64,000 nt of DNA from an uncultured Bacteroides sp. (GCF_963666545.1 NZ_OY762899.1:2232001-2296000); one strand, 5' to 3'. Positions 38,408 to 48,586 are shown, numbered from the stretch's first letter. Notes: a model not told the origin generated them from the sequence alone. A program made the numbers and translations.

Positions 38408-40705
38408 ATGAGAAAATATATTGCAGCTATATTAATCGCTGGCACATTAGTTGGATGCCAGGATTTTTTAGATGAAAAGGTGGTAACCACTTTAACACAA
38501 GACTATTACAAAACCCCTGAAGGCCTAGAAATATTGACCAAGGGTTCATATCGTATTTTAAGGTATAAATCAGATTACAATCAAGGTCATTATCTATTCG
38601 GAACTTGCTCTGATGTTGAAGTTTTCACATGGAGTAATGCTGACCGTGTTGCCATGGGAGGGTATACTCCTGATGCATGGAACTATGATGTTACGGGGAC
38701 TCGTATGGCACCTAACTTAATTAATCTAATCGGCGAAGTTATTCCCAATAAAGGATCTGAAGGTGCGTATCCAACAATTAATAGTTGTAATCTCTTTCTG
38801 GAAAACTATGAAAATCTGAGTGCTGCAGATAAAGAGAAGCTTAAAGCAAGGAAAGGAGAAATCTTATTTCTACGAGCATACGCATATTACTTGGTCTCTA
38901 ATCAACTAGGTGCAGTGCCTATTGTTACAAAGAGTGTCTCTGGAATGCCCGCAAACTTCTATTTTCCCAAAGCTCCATTGGAAGATCTATATAAAATGCT
39001 CATCTCAGATATGAAAGATGCAGTAGATAATTATTTGCCGGAAACAACTGGCGATCTAGGTAGAATAACAAAACCAGCCGGTGCGCATTTCCTTGCAAAG
39101 TTGTATCTAAATCGTGCCCAAGCAGCTGAATTTCAAAATAGTTCTGAACCAACACTAAAAGCGTTGTACAAAGGAAGCGATGCCGAAGATCTCAATAATT
39201 CAATACATTATGCTACGGTTGCGATTGATTTAATAAAGCCCAAAACGACTTCTGACGGACTAACACCTGATTTTGGAACCTTATGGTTAAATGTAAAAGG
39301 CACAGACTCCTACACACGCGATAAACTACCCGAAGTATTATTAGCTGCTCAATATGAAGCATCACAATCATATGATGGCCGTTACGGTAATTGCCTGGTG
39401 CATTTATACAATAGTAACCATACCGATTTTAGAGCTTGGACTGCTCGTACAATGGAGTACGGTCGCCCCTATGCTACTGCGGGATCATCAGATTGGGGAT
39501 ACGACATGTACACCGACCGTGCCAATGATTCAAGATACTATAAAACTTATCTAACAGATTATGTCACCACTGCCACCTCAGGAAATAATGCCCCTTGGAA
39601 TGCCTTGAGTGCTTTTGTCTATAACAATTTTATAAAGAAGAGCTCGGATAAAAGTGCCATTTCAGGTGTAGGAAAAATGCAGCAATTAGGACAGCGTTCA
39701 ATTGTTTATATTGAGAATTCAAAAGACGAGCCGCTTGACTCTCTCTGGGTTGCAAGCCAACCATTCATAATGAATGTTAGATGGACAGTAGGCAGACCAA
39801 GTGGAGGATATGCTAGCATTAGCAATGGCAATGTAGTTCTCAATCCTGGAGTTGAAGATATGCTCAAGAATCCCGTGATAAAAGACAAAGGAACTCGCAA
39901 AATCTACTACCGATTAGACGGAGACAAAGGAGAACTTTATGGACTAGATAGAGGGTTTACACCGGCTACCCATTATATGGGACCCGCAAAATGGCTTGAT
40001 ATCAATAGGGGAAATGGGACCAATGCTAACGGTAATGGCGCTATAGATGTTGTTTTAATGAGATTAGCGGAAACTTATCTCATTAGAGCCGAAGCTTACG
40101 GTAGAAAAGGCGAATATACAAACGCTATCAATGACTTGAATGTAATACGCAAACGCGCAGCATATCATCCGGGTGAAACAAGAAATGACGTTCTTGTCAA
40201 TTTAGAGCCTAGTGTGTTAACCGGTAAATTAACGATTCCGACAAACGAAAAAGTTTCACCATATAAAGTAATCTCTGATTCATACGAGAAGATTAAAATA
40301 ACGGGGAGAGAATGGACTCCTGGAACTGATGAGTTTAAAAAAGAAAATTATCCGGAAGGTGTTTCAAATTACTTTGTTCAATTCATCTATAATGAAAGAG
40401 CACGTGAATTAATATTTGAACTCACCAACTGGGAAGATTTACATAACGCAGGTATATTATATGAACGAGTTGTTGCTCACGACATGATGGGCGCACCTGC
40501 CAGTTCAACAGGTACTGCGTATTTCCCATTCCCCGTTGACGACATTGGTGGAAAACTAGGTGCTTTAGGCAAAGGCAAAGGACAATTTGAAAGAAAATTC
40601 ACTTTTAAACCTTGGCCAAAAGCGTATCTTGACTTATTGACTGATGAAAATGGAGTAACTCTTGATGAAGCAGCCAAAAAGGCTTATCAAAACTACGGTT
40701 ACTAA
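38408..40705 (+). CDS. SusD-like binding lipoprotein (pair 3)
   Basis: A 765-residue protein, long for SusD. The start MRKYIAAILIAGTLVGC carries a lipobox with Cys at 17, followed by QDFLDEKVVTTLTQDYY, the standard SusD beginning. The family helices (LFLRAYAYYLVSNQLGAVPIV) and the late block FIYNERARELIFELTNWEDL are present. The extra length lies in the middle (about 300-560), which may carry an additional surface loop or binding element. It is followed after 4 nt by a 27-bp hairpin that probably ends the SusCD transcript. Confidence 0.94.
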   Translation: MRKYIAAILIAGTLVGCQDFLDEKVVTTLTQDYYKTPEGLEILTKGSYRILRYKSDYNQGHYLFGTCSDVEVFTWSNADRVAMGGYTPDAWNYDVTGTRMAPNLINLIGEVIPNKGSEGAYPTINSCNLFLENYENLSAADKEKLKARKGEILFLRAYAYYLVSNQLGAVPIVTKSVSGMPANFYFPKAPLEDLYKMLISDMKDAVDNYLPETTGDLGRITKPAGAHFLAKLYLNRAQAAEFQNSSEPTLKALYKGSDAEDLNNSIHYATVAIDLIKPKTTSDGLTPDFGTLWLNVKGTDSYTRDKLPEVLLAAQYEASQSYDGRYGNCLVHLYNSNHTDFRAWTARTMEYGRPYATAGSSDWGYDMYTDRANDSRYYKTYLTDYVTTATSGNNAPWNALSAFVYNNFIKKSSDKSAISGVGKMQQLGQRSIVYIENSKDEPLDSLWVASQPFIMNVRWTVGRPSGGYASISNGNVVLNPGVEDMLKNPVIKDKGTRKIYYRLDGDKGELYGLDRGFTPATHYMGPAKWLDINRGNGTNANGNGAIDVVLMRLAETYLIRAEAYGRKGEYTNAINDLNVIRKRAAYHPGETRNDVLVNLEPSVLTGKLTIPTNEKVSPYKVISDSYEKIKITGREWTPGTDEFKKENYPEGVSNYFVQFIYNERARELIFELTNWEDLHNAGILYERVVAHDMMGAPASSTGTAYFPFPVDDIGGKLGALGKGKGQFERKFTFKPWPKAYLDLLTDENGVTLDEAAKKAYQNYGY

Positions 40706-40709
40706 TAAC

Positions 40710-40772
40710 ATTTACTAAAAGACGAAAGAGGCTATACCCATTGGATATAGCCTCTTTCGTCTTTTAGTAAAT
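40710..40772 (+). terminator. Long hairpin after SusD pair 3
   Basis: A perfect 27-bp stem (40710-40736 with 40746-40772) around a 9-nt loop begins 4 nt after the SusD stop. It lacks a long T run, so termination may rely on stem strength or act on RNA stability. Confidence 0.7.
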
Positions 40773-40784
40773 ATCATAACAAGC

Positions 40785-40792
40785 CATAACAT
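40785..40792. repeat. Target-site duplication, left copy (CATAACAT)
   Basis: CATAACAT abuts the left end of the ISL3-like element and recurs at 42227-42234. An 8-bp duplication is usual for ISL3-type elements. Confidence 0.85.
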
Positions 40793-40849
40793 GGGTCACT
40801 TTATCTTCTTGGGGATTTAACATTTGATTAAAAAGCTTATCTTTGTCAC

Positions 40850-41221
40850 ATGAAATCAAATACCCTGCCTAACTCACTCGAGGTTTTATCCTTATTTCTT
40901 CCATCAGGCTGCCTTGATTATTTTGATGTCACGGACTACAGCAACATGGATACTTGTTATATCATTAGTTTAGAAGAGAAGAACCTAATACCTTCGGAAT
41001 ATGTTGGCCTTAGTCTGGTCTCTAAAGGCTTCCATGCCGAAATAGAGATCCAAGATTTCCCCGCCCGTGGCAAAGCTGTTTATCTCCATATTAAGCGTCG
41101 TCGTTGGGAGGATAAAACAACCGGGAGATGCTATAGTCGCGATTGGAATTTAGTAGCCACCGGCACTCGCATTACCGCAGAGTTCGGTGCTTTTTTAAAA
41201 GAATTACTTGGAAACTCATGA
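40850..41221 (+). CDS. ISAon1-type transposase, N-terminal ORF
   Basis: A 123-residue frame (MKSNTLPNSLEVLSLFLPSG...) matching the N-terminal region often annotated separately in ISAon1-type elements of Bacteroidota. It contains the basic stretch LHIKRRRWEDKTTGRCYSRD, probably DNA-binding. It ends at a TGA that overlaps the next ORF by 14 nt in the +1 frame. Confidence 0.85.
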   Translation: MKSNTLPNSLEVLSLFLPSGCLDYFDVTDYSNMDTCYIISLEEKNLIPSEYVGLSLVSKGFHAEIEIQDFPARGKAVYLHIKRRRWEDKTTGRCYSRDWNLVATGTRITAEFGAFLKELLGNS

Positions 41222-42191
41222 AGTAAGTATCAAAAGTGTGGCCGATTTCAGTTATTTAAAGCCTTCGGTTTTGACCGACTATTACAAGAACCATTTAAGT
41301 GACTTCCTTTCTTGGGATCAACTCTCCCACGCAGAAGATTATATCCTTTTTCCTGAAAATATGGGAGCTAACCTTTGTATTGACGAGACTGCATTGAGTA
41401 ATGGGGAATTGGTCACGAATGTGATTAACAAGTCCGGGCATGGCAAAAGGGGTACTCTTGTAGCCATAATAAAAGGTACCAAATCAGAAAATATCGTGAA
41501 GTGTCTGAAGAAAATCCCGCAAGAGCTACGGGATATGGTTGAAAACATTACCTTGGATATGGCTAACAGTATGTACTCCATAGCGCGTCAAAGCTTCCCC
41601 AAAGCATTGCAGATAATAGACCGATTTCATGTCCAGAAACTAATGCATGAGGCTTTACAAGATCTCAGAATACAATATCGTTGGCAAGCTATGGACGAAG
41701 AAAATAAGGCCATGAAGAAAGCTAAGGAAAATAAAGAAGAACACGTTCCTGAAAGATTTGACAATGGGGATACGTTAAGACAATTATTGGTAAGAAGTAG
41801 GTACTTGTTATTCAAATCTCCTGATAAATGGAGCCAATCACAAGAGATTAGAGCCGATATACTCTTCAAACAGTATGATGACCTCAAACAGTTCTATTAC
41901 CTAGCTTTGCATTTAGGCAAAATCTATTCTACAAGCTATGACAAGGATGTGGCACGTCCTAAATTGGCATTGTGGTTCAACAAGGTGGAAGAATGGGAAT
42001 ATCCACAGTTTAATACAGTCATAAGAACTTTTCAACAGCACTATGAAAGAATTCTAAACTTCTTCGTAGGCAGACAAACCAACGCAGCAGCAGAATCATT
42101 CAATGCTAAGCTAAAAGCATTCAGAGCAGACTTCAGAGGGGTAACAGATATGAAGTTTTTCTTGTTTAGAATAGCTAAACTATATGCCTAA
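41208..42191 (+). CDS. ISL3-like DDE transposase, catalytic ORF
   Basis: A 327-codon frame opening with TTG at 41208. The DDE core is visible: D in LCIDETALSNGE, D in NITLDMANSMYSIARQ followed by the IIDRFHVQKL helix, and E in NAAAESFNAKLKAFR. No ATG precedes the first catalytic Asp except at PENMGAN, so translation must start at TTG or reach this frame from the upstream ORF by a +1 (or -2) shift near the GCTTTTTTAAAAG run at 41189-41201. Both ORFs look intact. Confidence 0.88.
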   Translation: METHEVSIKSVADFSYLKPSVLTDYYKNHLSDFLSWDQLSHAEDYILFPENMGANLCIDETALSNGELVTNVINKSGHGKRGTLVAIIKGTKSENIVKCLKKIPQELRDMVENITLDMANSMYSIARQSFPKALQIIDRFHVQKLMHEALQDLRIQYRWQAMDEENKAMKKAKENKEEHVPERFDNGDTLRQLLVRSRYLLFKSPDKWSQSQEIRADILFKQYDDLKQFYYLALHLGKIYSTSYDKDVARPKLALWFNKVEEWEYPQFNTVIRTFQQHYERILNFFVGRQTNAAAESFNAKLKAFRADFRGVTDMKFFLFRIAKLYA

Positions 42192-42226
42192 TCAAATGTT
42201 AAATCCCCAAGAAGATAAACTGAGCC

Positions 42227-42234
42227 CATAACAT
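42227..42234. repeat. Target-site duplication, right copy (CATAACAT)
   Basis: Identical to 40785-40792. Confidence 0.85.
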
Positions 42235-42272
42235 CCCCATGTTGCCCCTAAAAACATCCGCATCTACTATAC

Positions 42273-42309
42273 AACATCCCCATGTTTTAAGCTAAAACAT
42301 GGGGATGTT
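42273..42309 (-). terminator. Hairpin after the GH42 gene
   Basis: A perfect 17-bp stem (AACATCCCCATGTTTTA / TAAAACATGGGGATGTT) with the 3-nt loop AGC. It lies about 67 nt beyond the GH42 stop on the minus strand. Part of the arm, AACATCCCCATGTT, is repeated at 42230-42243. Confidence 0.65.
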
Positions 42310-42375
42310 CTGGTTGTATAAAATACGTAGAATAAAGGGAAAGAACGTGTAGGAAGCAGAAAGAAGTTACTTCTT

Positions 42376-44463
42376 CTAAATCTTGTAAACGAGTACTCCG
42401 GCTGTAGGTATAACAGTATTGCCAATTAAGACTTTTGCTCCGGTAGGTAATGTAAATTTATAAGGTTCATCCGAATAGTTGAGTACAATAGCGAATCCAT
42501 TGCGATATTCCATCGTCACACCATAAGGAAGATTCATCACGGGAATATTCAATGTGGCATATAACTTCTTAAGTATATCGCCCTCTAAAGAGCCATCGGT
42601 TGAGTCAACTCCAATATAAGTGATCGTACCTTTCCCTAACTTGCGGAACGTAACAGCTGGTTTTCCGTCATAGAACTCTTGTGCATAGGTAGCCCACACT
42701 TGAGAATCCTTGCCGGGAATGAGTATCTCACCCCATGCATTCCATGTATATTTTTTGCCTCCCAACTCTACCACACCCGGATCTTTGGGTAACAACAAAT
42801 CATAAAAATCCATTGAATTACCCGTCAGATTGTTTATCGACGCACCAAAAGGAGCTTCAAACAAGCGACCAAAGCGATCTTTTTGCGCTGTGCGGCAGGT
42901 CAGTACCAGATTCCCTCCATTCTTAACATAATTAGTCCATCTTTCTACTAAGTTTTTATCGGCCAATTGATAGGCAGGAGCTATCATCACGGGATATTGA
43001 CTGAAATCTTTTTCTTCGGTGATGAAGTCAACCGGTGCGCCAAATGATTTAAGTGTACGATAATACTTCTCTATATGCCCCATCGTGTTCCATGTTACAT
43101 TTTGCTTTTGGCGATCTATGCTCCATGCATTTTCATGATTAAAGAGGATGGCCGTCGTTCTGTCAACATAGTCTTTCGGCTTCTTAGCACGAGGAGAAGA
43201 TTCTTTTCTAAGCAGTTTAACTTCATTCATGAATTCTTGATACTCTCGCCCGCCGGGAGTAACCGTAACGCCATCAGTGCCTACAATACCATAGTGATAT
43301 TGTTCCGTTCCATATAAAGGTTGACGATAACGATAGGTACAAACAAAATCACTTCCTCCGGCAAAAACACTCCAAAGCCATAAGCGAACAGCGCCGGGAA
43401 GCGGTTGTGGGTTTATGCTGCCCCAATTCACCTGACCGGGTTGTAATTCCATCACCCCGTATGTACCTTGAATCGGACGAAAGAAATCATTAGCAAAAGC
43501 AATGCGAAGCGGATTGCCTACCCGATAACCCCGACGACCGATGCCTTCGTTTTCTCCATAAACCATGTAACGCGTATATGAAACGAAATCCAGTTCTTTA
43601 CTTCCTCCGATATGCCCTTCGTCATAGTTCGGTATATAATTAGTAGTAACCCACTGATTTTTAGCATACTTCTTTATCAGCAGACTCTGCTCGTTGAGAA
43701 AATCATTGGTCACCCCTGCAGCAAAACGACGATAGTCTAAAATCTGATGATGATTCATAAACATCTGCCGGGTTTTAGGAAGAGTAATCTCATCAAAGAT
43801 GGTATATACTTCACTCCAAAAGGAAGTTCCCCAAGCATCATTCAAAGCTTTGATGTTATTCTCATATTTTTTACGAAGGAAATCACGGAAAGCTATTTCG
43901 GCCTTTGGATTATAGTCAAACTGCACCGCCGGTTCATTATCAAGTTGCCAACCTATGACCCGAGCGTCATTTCCATAATGTTGGGCTAATTTCTCTATCA
44001 TCTTATAGGAAAGCTCTCTATAAAGTGGAGACGCAAAAGACGCATGTTGACGAGCACCATGATCGAGCACCGTACCATCTTCCTGACGAAGCAATATTTC
44101 AGGATATTTGCGGCTCAGCCATACGGGAGGCGTGGCAGTAGAAGTACATAAGACCACCTTTAAATTATGCTTGGCAGCAAGAGCCACAGCACGGTCCAGC
44201 CAGGCAAAATCATATTTCCCTTCAGAAGGTTCAAGCTGCGCCCAGGCAAATTCCGCAAAGTGCGTAAACTCAAACCCCAGTTCATGTATTTTCTTAAAAT
44301 CCCTATCCCACTGGCTCTCATCCCAATGTTCAGGATAGTAATATACGCCCGTCAATGTAAGATCATTCTCTTTAAACCATTGTTTAGAGGAAGGTTGTTG
44401 CGCCTGCAAACCAATTGGCAACAGCATACATGCCAACAAAATAGATAATAAGATTCGTTTCAT
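42376..44463 (-). CDS. GH42 beta-galactosidase
   Basis: A 695-residue secreted protein (signal MKRILLSILLACMLLPIGLQAQ). The GH42 barrel begins TGVYYYPEHWDESQWDRD and contains GWQLDNEPAV with the acid/base Glu (about residue 173) and GVMELQPGQVNWG with the nucleophile Glu (about 338). A trimerisation/Ala-Gly-type domain (PVMIAPAYQLADKNLVERW) and a small C-terminal beta-domain follow. Length is normal for the family. It would remove terminal beta-galactose from galactan side chains of RG-I after import. It is the second gene of a two-gene minus-strand operon behind the GH43 gene (28-nt gap). The C-terminus is GVLVYKI. Confidence 0.93.
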   Translation of the reverse strand: MKRILLSILLACMLLPIGLQAQQPSSKQWFKENDLTLTGVYYYPEHWDESQWDRDFKKIHELGFEFTHFAEFAWAQLEPSEGKYDFAWLDRAVALAAKHNLKVVLCTSTATPPVWLSRKYPEILLRQEDGTVLDHGARQHASFASPLYRELSYKMIEKLAQHYGNDARVIGWQLDNEPAVQFDYNPKAEIAFRDFLRKKYENNIKALNDAWGTSFWSEVYTIFDEITLPKTRQMFMNHHQILDYRRFAAGVTNDFLNEQSLLIKKYAKNQWVTTNYIPNYDEGHIGGSKELDFVSYTRYMVYGENEGIGRRGYRVGNPLRIAFANDFFRPIQGTYGVMELQPGQVNWGSINPQPLPGAVRLWLWSVFAGGSDFVCTYRYRQPLYGTEQYHYGIVGTDGVTVTPGGREYQEFMNEVKLLRKESSPRAKKPKDYVDRTTAILFNHENAWSIDRQKQNVTWNTMGHIEKYYRTLKSFGAPVDFITEEKDFSQYPVMIAPAYQLADKNLVERWTNYVKNGGNLVLTCRTAQKDRFGRLFEAPFGASINNLTGNSMDFYDLLLPKDPGVVELGGKKYTWNAWGEILIPGKDSQVWATYAQEFYDGKPAVTFRKLGKGTITYIGVDSTDGSLEGDILKKLYATLNIPVMNLPYGVTMEYRNGFAIVLNYSDEPYKFTLPTGAKVLIGNTVIPTAGVLVYKI

Positions 44464-44491
44464 AGTAACATTTGTTATAGCGATTATGGAG

Positions 44492-45436
44492 TCATTTCTT
44501 TATTCTCAGCAAAGAATCAAGTACCTTACTATCTACTGTGAAAGCAGTACCATGCCGTGTTCCTTTCGGAAAAACGACTTTATCCGACACATCTTCCCAA
44601 TGAATACGGTCCTTGGAACGAACCGCGCCATACTTATGATCACGGTATTTATCAAAGTACACATAGAGATAATCGCCAACAATCAATGGTGCAGGGCCTT
44701 CTGCCCAATAATTACCGGTTATAGGAGCCGAAACTTTCACAGGAAAGCCCTCTTTAATATTTTTTGTTTGGGTTACACGTAGGTTTTTCTCGGGAGGATT
44801 CGAATTCTCGTTCTTCACGACCATTATCAGTTCATCATTTACATCCTTTACGATAGCAGCATCAATCACACTAAAGTCGGGATCAAAGAACATCTTTGTT
44901 TTCGAAAACTTCTTAAAATTCTTTGTAGTTACATAGTAAATACGATGGTTTAATCCTTTTTCACTTTCACTCGTTGCAACCTCTTTGTGTTTTCCGGGAA
45001 TGGTGGTAGCCCAAAAGATATAATAAGTCTTCGATGGTTTGTCATAAAACAATTCAGGTGCCCAGCAATTATGTGCCGTAGGCTCATGCATCATCACAGG
45101 GATAGCTTTTTGCTCAGACCAGTGTGATAAATCCTTTGATGAAGCGTATCCAATGATACGATCCGTCCAACTGGAAGTCCACACCATGTGGAAAGTACCA
45201 TCGGGTGCCTGACAGATGCTGGGGTCTCTCATCAGCTTATCTTTTCCTACAGAAGGCGTCAAAAAGGAGACTCCCTCGTTCAACGGTTCCCACTTTAAAC
45301 CGTCTCTGCTATAGGCCAAATGAAGCCCATCTTTGCTATCATTAATAAAATAAGAAAACAAATATGTCTTCTCCTGCCCCCAGCCTGTAGCCAGAAACAA
45401 AAAGGTAAAACATACGAAAAGAAAGAATTTATTCAT
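44492..45436 (-). CDS. GH43-like five-bladed propeller glycosidase, secreted
   Basis: The Met at 45436 (MNKFFLFVCFTFLFLATGWG) gives a signal peptide; the upstream Met at 45472 is less likely. The protein reads as a compact five-bladed propeller. Its likely catalytic acids are D in LMRDPSICQAPDG, D in FSVIDAAIVKD, and E in YWAEGPAPLIV. This pattern fits clan-F enzymes (GH43 and relatives) acting on arabinose- or galactose-containing side chains. Exact subfamily and linkage are not decidable here. First gene of the operon with GH42; a TATATTTG box lies upstream on the minus strand at 45481-45474. Confidence 0.72.
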   Translation of the reverse strand: MNKFFLFVCFTFLFLATGWGQEKTYLFSYFINDSKDGLHLAYSRDGLKWEPLNEGVSFLTPSVGKDKLMRDPSICQAPDGTFHMVWTSSWTDRIIGYASSKDLSHWSEQKAIPVMMHEPTAHNCWAPELFYDKPSKTYYIFWATTIPGKHKEVATSESEKGLNHRIYYVTTKNFKKFSKTKMFFDPDFSVIDAAIVKDVNDELIMVVKNENSNPPEKNLRVTQTKNIKEGFPVKVSAPITGNYWAEGPAPLIVGDYLYVYFDKYRDHKYGAVRSKDRIHWEDVSDKVVFPKGTRHGTAFTVDSKVLDSLLRIKK

Positions 45437-45676
45437 TATATTAGCCTTAAAATTAATAGAGTTATCAAACATACAAATATAATCGAATCAAACTGAAAGA
45501 AAAATAGTCTTAGATAAAAACAGCCATTATATTGTTCCAAATTACTGTATTATCGTACAAAGCAATATAATAACAGGTGATTTCACACGAATTTCTATCT
45601 TTATGTACATCTTTCTAGGATGAGTAATGGCAAAAGTCTGTATTTTAGCTTTCGGATTATTATTAAAGTAAATATT

Positions 45677-48565
45677 ATGCAAAAACATTTTCTTACACTA
45701 TCTCTTCTTATAACAATTGCAACAACTTTGTGTGCACAGAATGCGCTCAATATTGCAGGCAAATGGAAGTTTCAAATCGACAGAAATGATGCGGGAGTCA
45801 AAGAACAATGGTATAAAAAAACATTGAATGATGACATAAACCTCCCCGGATCAATGCCCGAAAAACTTAAAGGAGACAATGTTACCGCACAAACAAAATG
45901 GACCGGCAGTTTATATGATAGTTCCTATTACTTCAATCCCTATATGGAGAAGTATCGGATAGAGGGCAACCTGAAATTGCCCTTCTTCTTAACACCTGAT
46001 AAACATTATGTAGGTGTAGCGTGGTATCAAAAGCAGGTTGTAATTCCGGCTAATTGGAAGGGTGAACGAATCTTGCTCTATCTGGAACGGCCACATATAG
46101 AAACGACTGTATGGATTAACGAAAAGAAAGCGGGTATGCAGAATAGTCTTTGCGTCCCCCATATATATGATGTAACCGATCTTGTGACGAAAGGAAAATG
46201 CACCATTTCTATCCGCGTAGATAATCGCATTAAAGAAATCAACGTAGGGCCGGACTCTCACAGCATTACCGATCAGACACAGGGTAATTGGAACGGAATA
46301 GTAGGGAAAATCAACTTAATCACTACGCCAAAAGTCTATTTCGACGATATTCAAGTATATCCGGATCTTGCAAATAAAAAGGCAATAGTGAAAATGGTAC
46401 TAAAATCCACTTCACCCACAGGTACGTCGGCAACAATAGCTCTCTCTGCAAAGAGCTTTAATTCGGAACAAAATCATACTGTACCCGCAATAACAAAAAA
46501 CTTTGTTGTGAAAGATGGAGTACTTAATTGCGAAATGGAACTAACCATGGGAGACGGAATGCTAACATGGGATGAATTCGATCCAGCACTGTACCTGTTG
46601 CATGCAGAAATAACAAGTAATAAAGGAAAAGAGAAAAAGGAAATACAATTCGGAATGCGTGAGTTTTCCATCAAAGGGAAATGGTTTTATGTGAATGGGA
46701 TTAAAACAATGCTCAGGGGAACAGTAGAGAACTGTGATTTCCCTTTGACTGGCTATGCACCGATGGATGTGAAAGACTGGGAAAGGGTTTTTCGTATTTG
46801 CCGTAGCTACGGATTGAACCACATGCGTTTTCATTCTTTCTGTCCACCGGAAGCAGCTTTCATTGCTGCTGATTTAGTGGGATTCTATTTGCAACCGGAA
46901 GGACCAAGTTGGCCAAATCATGGCCCTAAATTGGGGATGGGACAACCCATTGATACTTATCTGATGGATGAAACCATTCGACTAACAAAAGCTTATGGTA
47001 ACTATGCATCCTATTGTATGTTAGCTTGTGGCAATGAACCTTCGGGACGCTGGGTCGCTTGGGTGACCAAATTTGTAGAATACTGGAAAAAGGCCGACTC
47101 ACGCAGAGTATATACCGGAGCATCAGTAGGCAATGGCTGGCAATGGCAACCCAATAGTCAATATCATGTCAAAGCCGGTGCCAGAGGACTAAACTGGACA
47201 AATGCAATGCCTGAATCGGAATCGGATTATCATGAAAGAATAGATACTGTAAAGCAACCTTATGTATCGCATGAAACGGGGCAATGGTGTGCTTTCCCTA
47301 ATTTCAATGAGATAAGAAAATATACAGGCGTGAACAAGGCACGCAACTTCGAAATTTTCCAAGATCTACTAACTGATGGTAAGATGGGAAACAAGGGACA
47401 TGACTTCATGATGGCTTCAGGAAAGTTGCAAGCTCTTTGCTATAAAAACGAGATAGAGAAAACCCTCCGCACCCCGGACTATGCTGGCTTTCAATTGCTC
47501 GCTCTGAATGATTACTCGGGACAAGGCACGGCCTTAGTCGGACTATTGGATGTATTTTTTGAAGAAAAAGGATATATCACAGCCAATGAAGTTCGAAGAT
47601 TCTGCAGTGCTACCGTACCATTGGCACGCATCCCTAAATTCGTATATAAGAACGACGAAACGTTCACTGCCGATATTGAAGTCGCTAATTTTTATAAAGC
47701 AACAATCAAAAACGCCAAAACGGTTTATACAATCAAAGATATTTATGGCAAAGTTTATGCAAAAGGAGTCATTAGTACAAAAGACATTCCGATAGGCAAC
47801 TGCTTCCAATTAGGACAGGTAAACTACTCGCTAAACAATGTTACCTCTCCACAAAAACTAAATCTGGAGGTAAAGATAGAAGGAACAGAAGCCTTGAACG
47901 ACTGGGATTTCTGGGTATATCCTGCACAAGTAAAAGTGAAAAAAGGTAGCGTGTACGTTACAGATACTTTCGACATCAAAGCACATGAAATCTTAGAGCA
48001 AGGTGGTAATGTATTAATTACCGCCGCAGGCAAGATTTCCTACGGAAAAGAGGTCGTACAATACTTCACGCCTGTATTTTGGAACACTTCTTGGTTCAAA
48101 ATGCGCCCTCCGCATACCACAGGCATTTGGGTCAACGACAAGAGCCCACTCTTTAAAAACTTTCCGACAGAATATCATAGCAACCTACAATGGTGGGAGC
48201 TGCTCAACAAAGCTCAAGTGATGCAATTTACAGAGTTTCCTGAAACCTTTCAACCGCTGGTACAAAGCATTGATACTTGGTTTATCAGCCGTAAGATCGG
48301 AACGTTGTTTGAGGCCAATGTCTTGAATGGCAAGTTGATGATGACTAGTATGGACATAACCAGTGAACCCGACAAACGTATTGTTGCACGCCAAATGTAT
48401 AGCGCTATTTTAGATTATATGAATTCTGATTATTTCCGTCCACAAGAAAAAATAAGTGTGGAACAAATACAAGACCTATTTACCAAGAATGCGCCAAAAG
48501 TAAACTCTTACACCAAAGATTCTCCCGACGAGTTAAAGCCAATAAAAGGAGACAAAGGGAGATAA
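45677..48565 (+). CDS. GH2 family glycosidase, first gene of a plus-strand pectin operon
   Basis: The ATG at 45677 (MQKHFLTLSLLITIATTLCAQ) gives a clean signal peptide, so the 19 codons before it are probably not used; the mature protein starts near NALNIAGKW. It has a GH2 jelly-roll (about 20-220, with DTxx-type WYQKQVVIP and ERPHIETTVWIN), an Ig-like domain, and a TIM barrel. The barrel carries acid/base LACGNEPSGRW (about residue 452) and the nucleophile candidate VSHETGQW (about 532). A long C-terminal beta region (to 963) includes a flavodoxin-like-looking end. In contrast to the GH2 at 12379 both catalytic Glu appear present. Substrate in RG-I is not certain. A TATCTTTA box lies at 45596-45603. 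Confidence 0.87.
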   Translation: MQKHFLTLSLLITIATTLCAQNALNIAGKWKFQIDRNDAGVKEQWYKKTLNDDINLPGSMPEKLKGDNVTAQTKWTGSLYDSSYYFNPYMEKYRIEGNLKLPFFLTPDKHYVGVAWYQKQVVIPANWKGERILLYLERPHIETTVWINEKKAGMQNSLCVPHIYDVTDLVTKGKCTISIRVDNRIKEINVGPDSHSITDQTQGNWNGIVGKINLITTPKVYFDDIQVYPDLANKKAIVKMVLKSTSPTGTSATIALSAKSFNSEQNHTVPAITKNFVVKDGVLNCEMELTMGDGMLTWDEFDPALYLLHAEITSNKGKEKKEIQFGMREFSIKGKWFYVNGIKTMLRGTVENCDFPLTGYAPMDVKDWERVFRICRSYGLNHMRFHSFCPPEAAFIAADLVGFYLQPEGPSWPNHGPKLGMGQPIDTYLMDETIRLTKAYGNYASYCMLACGNEPSGRWVAWVTKFVEYWKKADSRRVYTGASVGNGWQWQPNSQYHVKAGARGLNWTNAMPESESDYHERIDTVKQPYVSHETGQWCAFPNFNEIRKYTGVNKARNFEIFQDLLTDGKMGNKGHDFMMASGKLQALCYKNEIEKTLRTPDYAGFQLLALNDYSGQGTALVGLLDVFFEEKGYITANEVRRFCSATVPLARIPKFVYKNDETFTADIEVANFYKATIKNAKTVYTIKDIYGKVYAKGVISTKDIPIGNCFQLGQVNYSLNNVTSPQKLNLEVKIEGTEALNDWDFWVYPAQVKVKKGSVYVTDTFDIKAHEILEQGGNVLITAAGKISYGKEVVQYFTPVFWNTSWFKMRPPHTTGIWVNDKSPLFKNFPTEYHSNLQWWELLNKAQVMQFTEFPETFQPLVQSIDTWFISRKIGTLFEANVLNGKLMMTSMDITSEPDKRIVARQMYSAILDYMNSDYFRPQEKISVEQIQDLFTKNAPKVNSYTKDSPDELKPIKGDKGR

Positions 48566-48586
48566 GATTCAGCAAACAATAGATAA

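Larger units (their letters stand above)
40793..42226 (+). mobile_element. ISL3-like (ISAon1-type) insertion sequence, 1434 bp
   Basis: Inverted ends of about 36 bp (GG-TCA-TTTATCTTCTTGGGG... at the left, its complement at the right) differ at two positions only. They are flanked by 8-bp direct repeats. Two overlapping transposase frames lie inside. It landed between the SusD hairpin and the hairpin after GH42, so no gene is broken. Confidence 0.92.
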
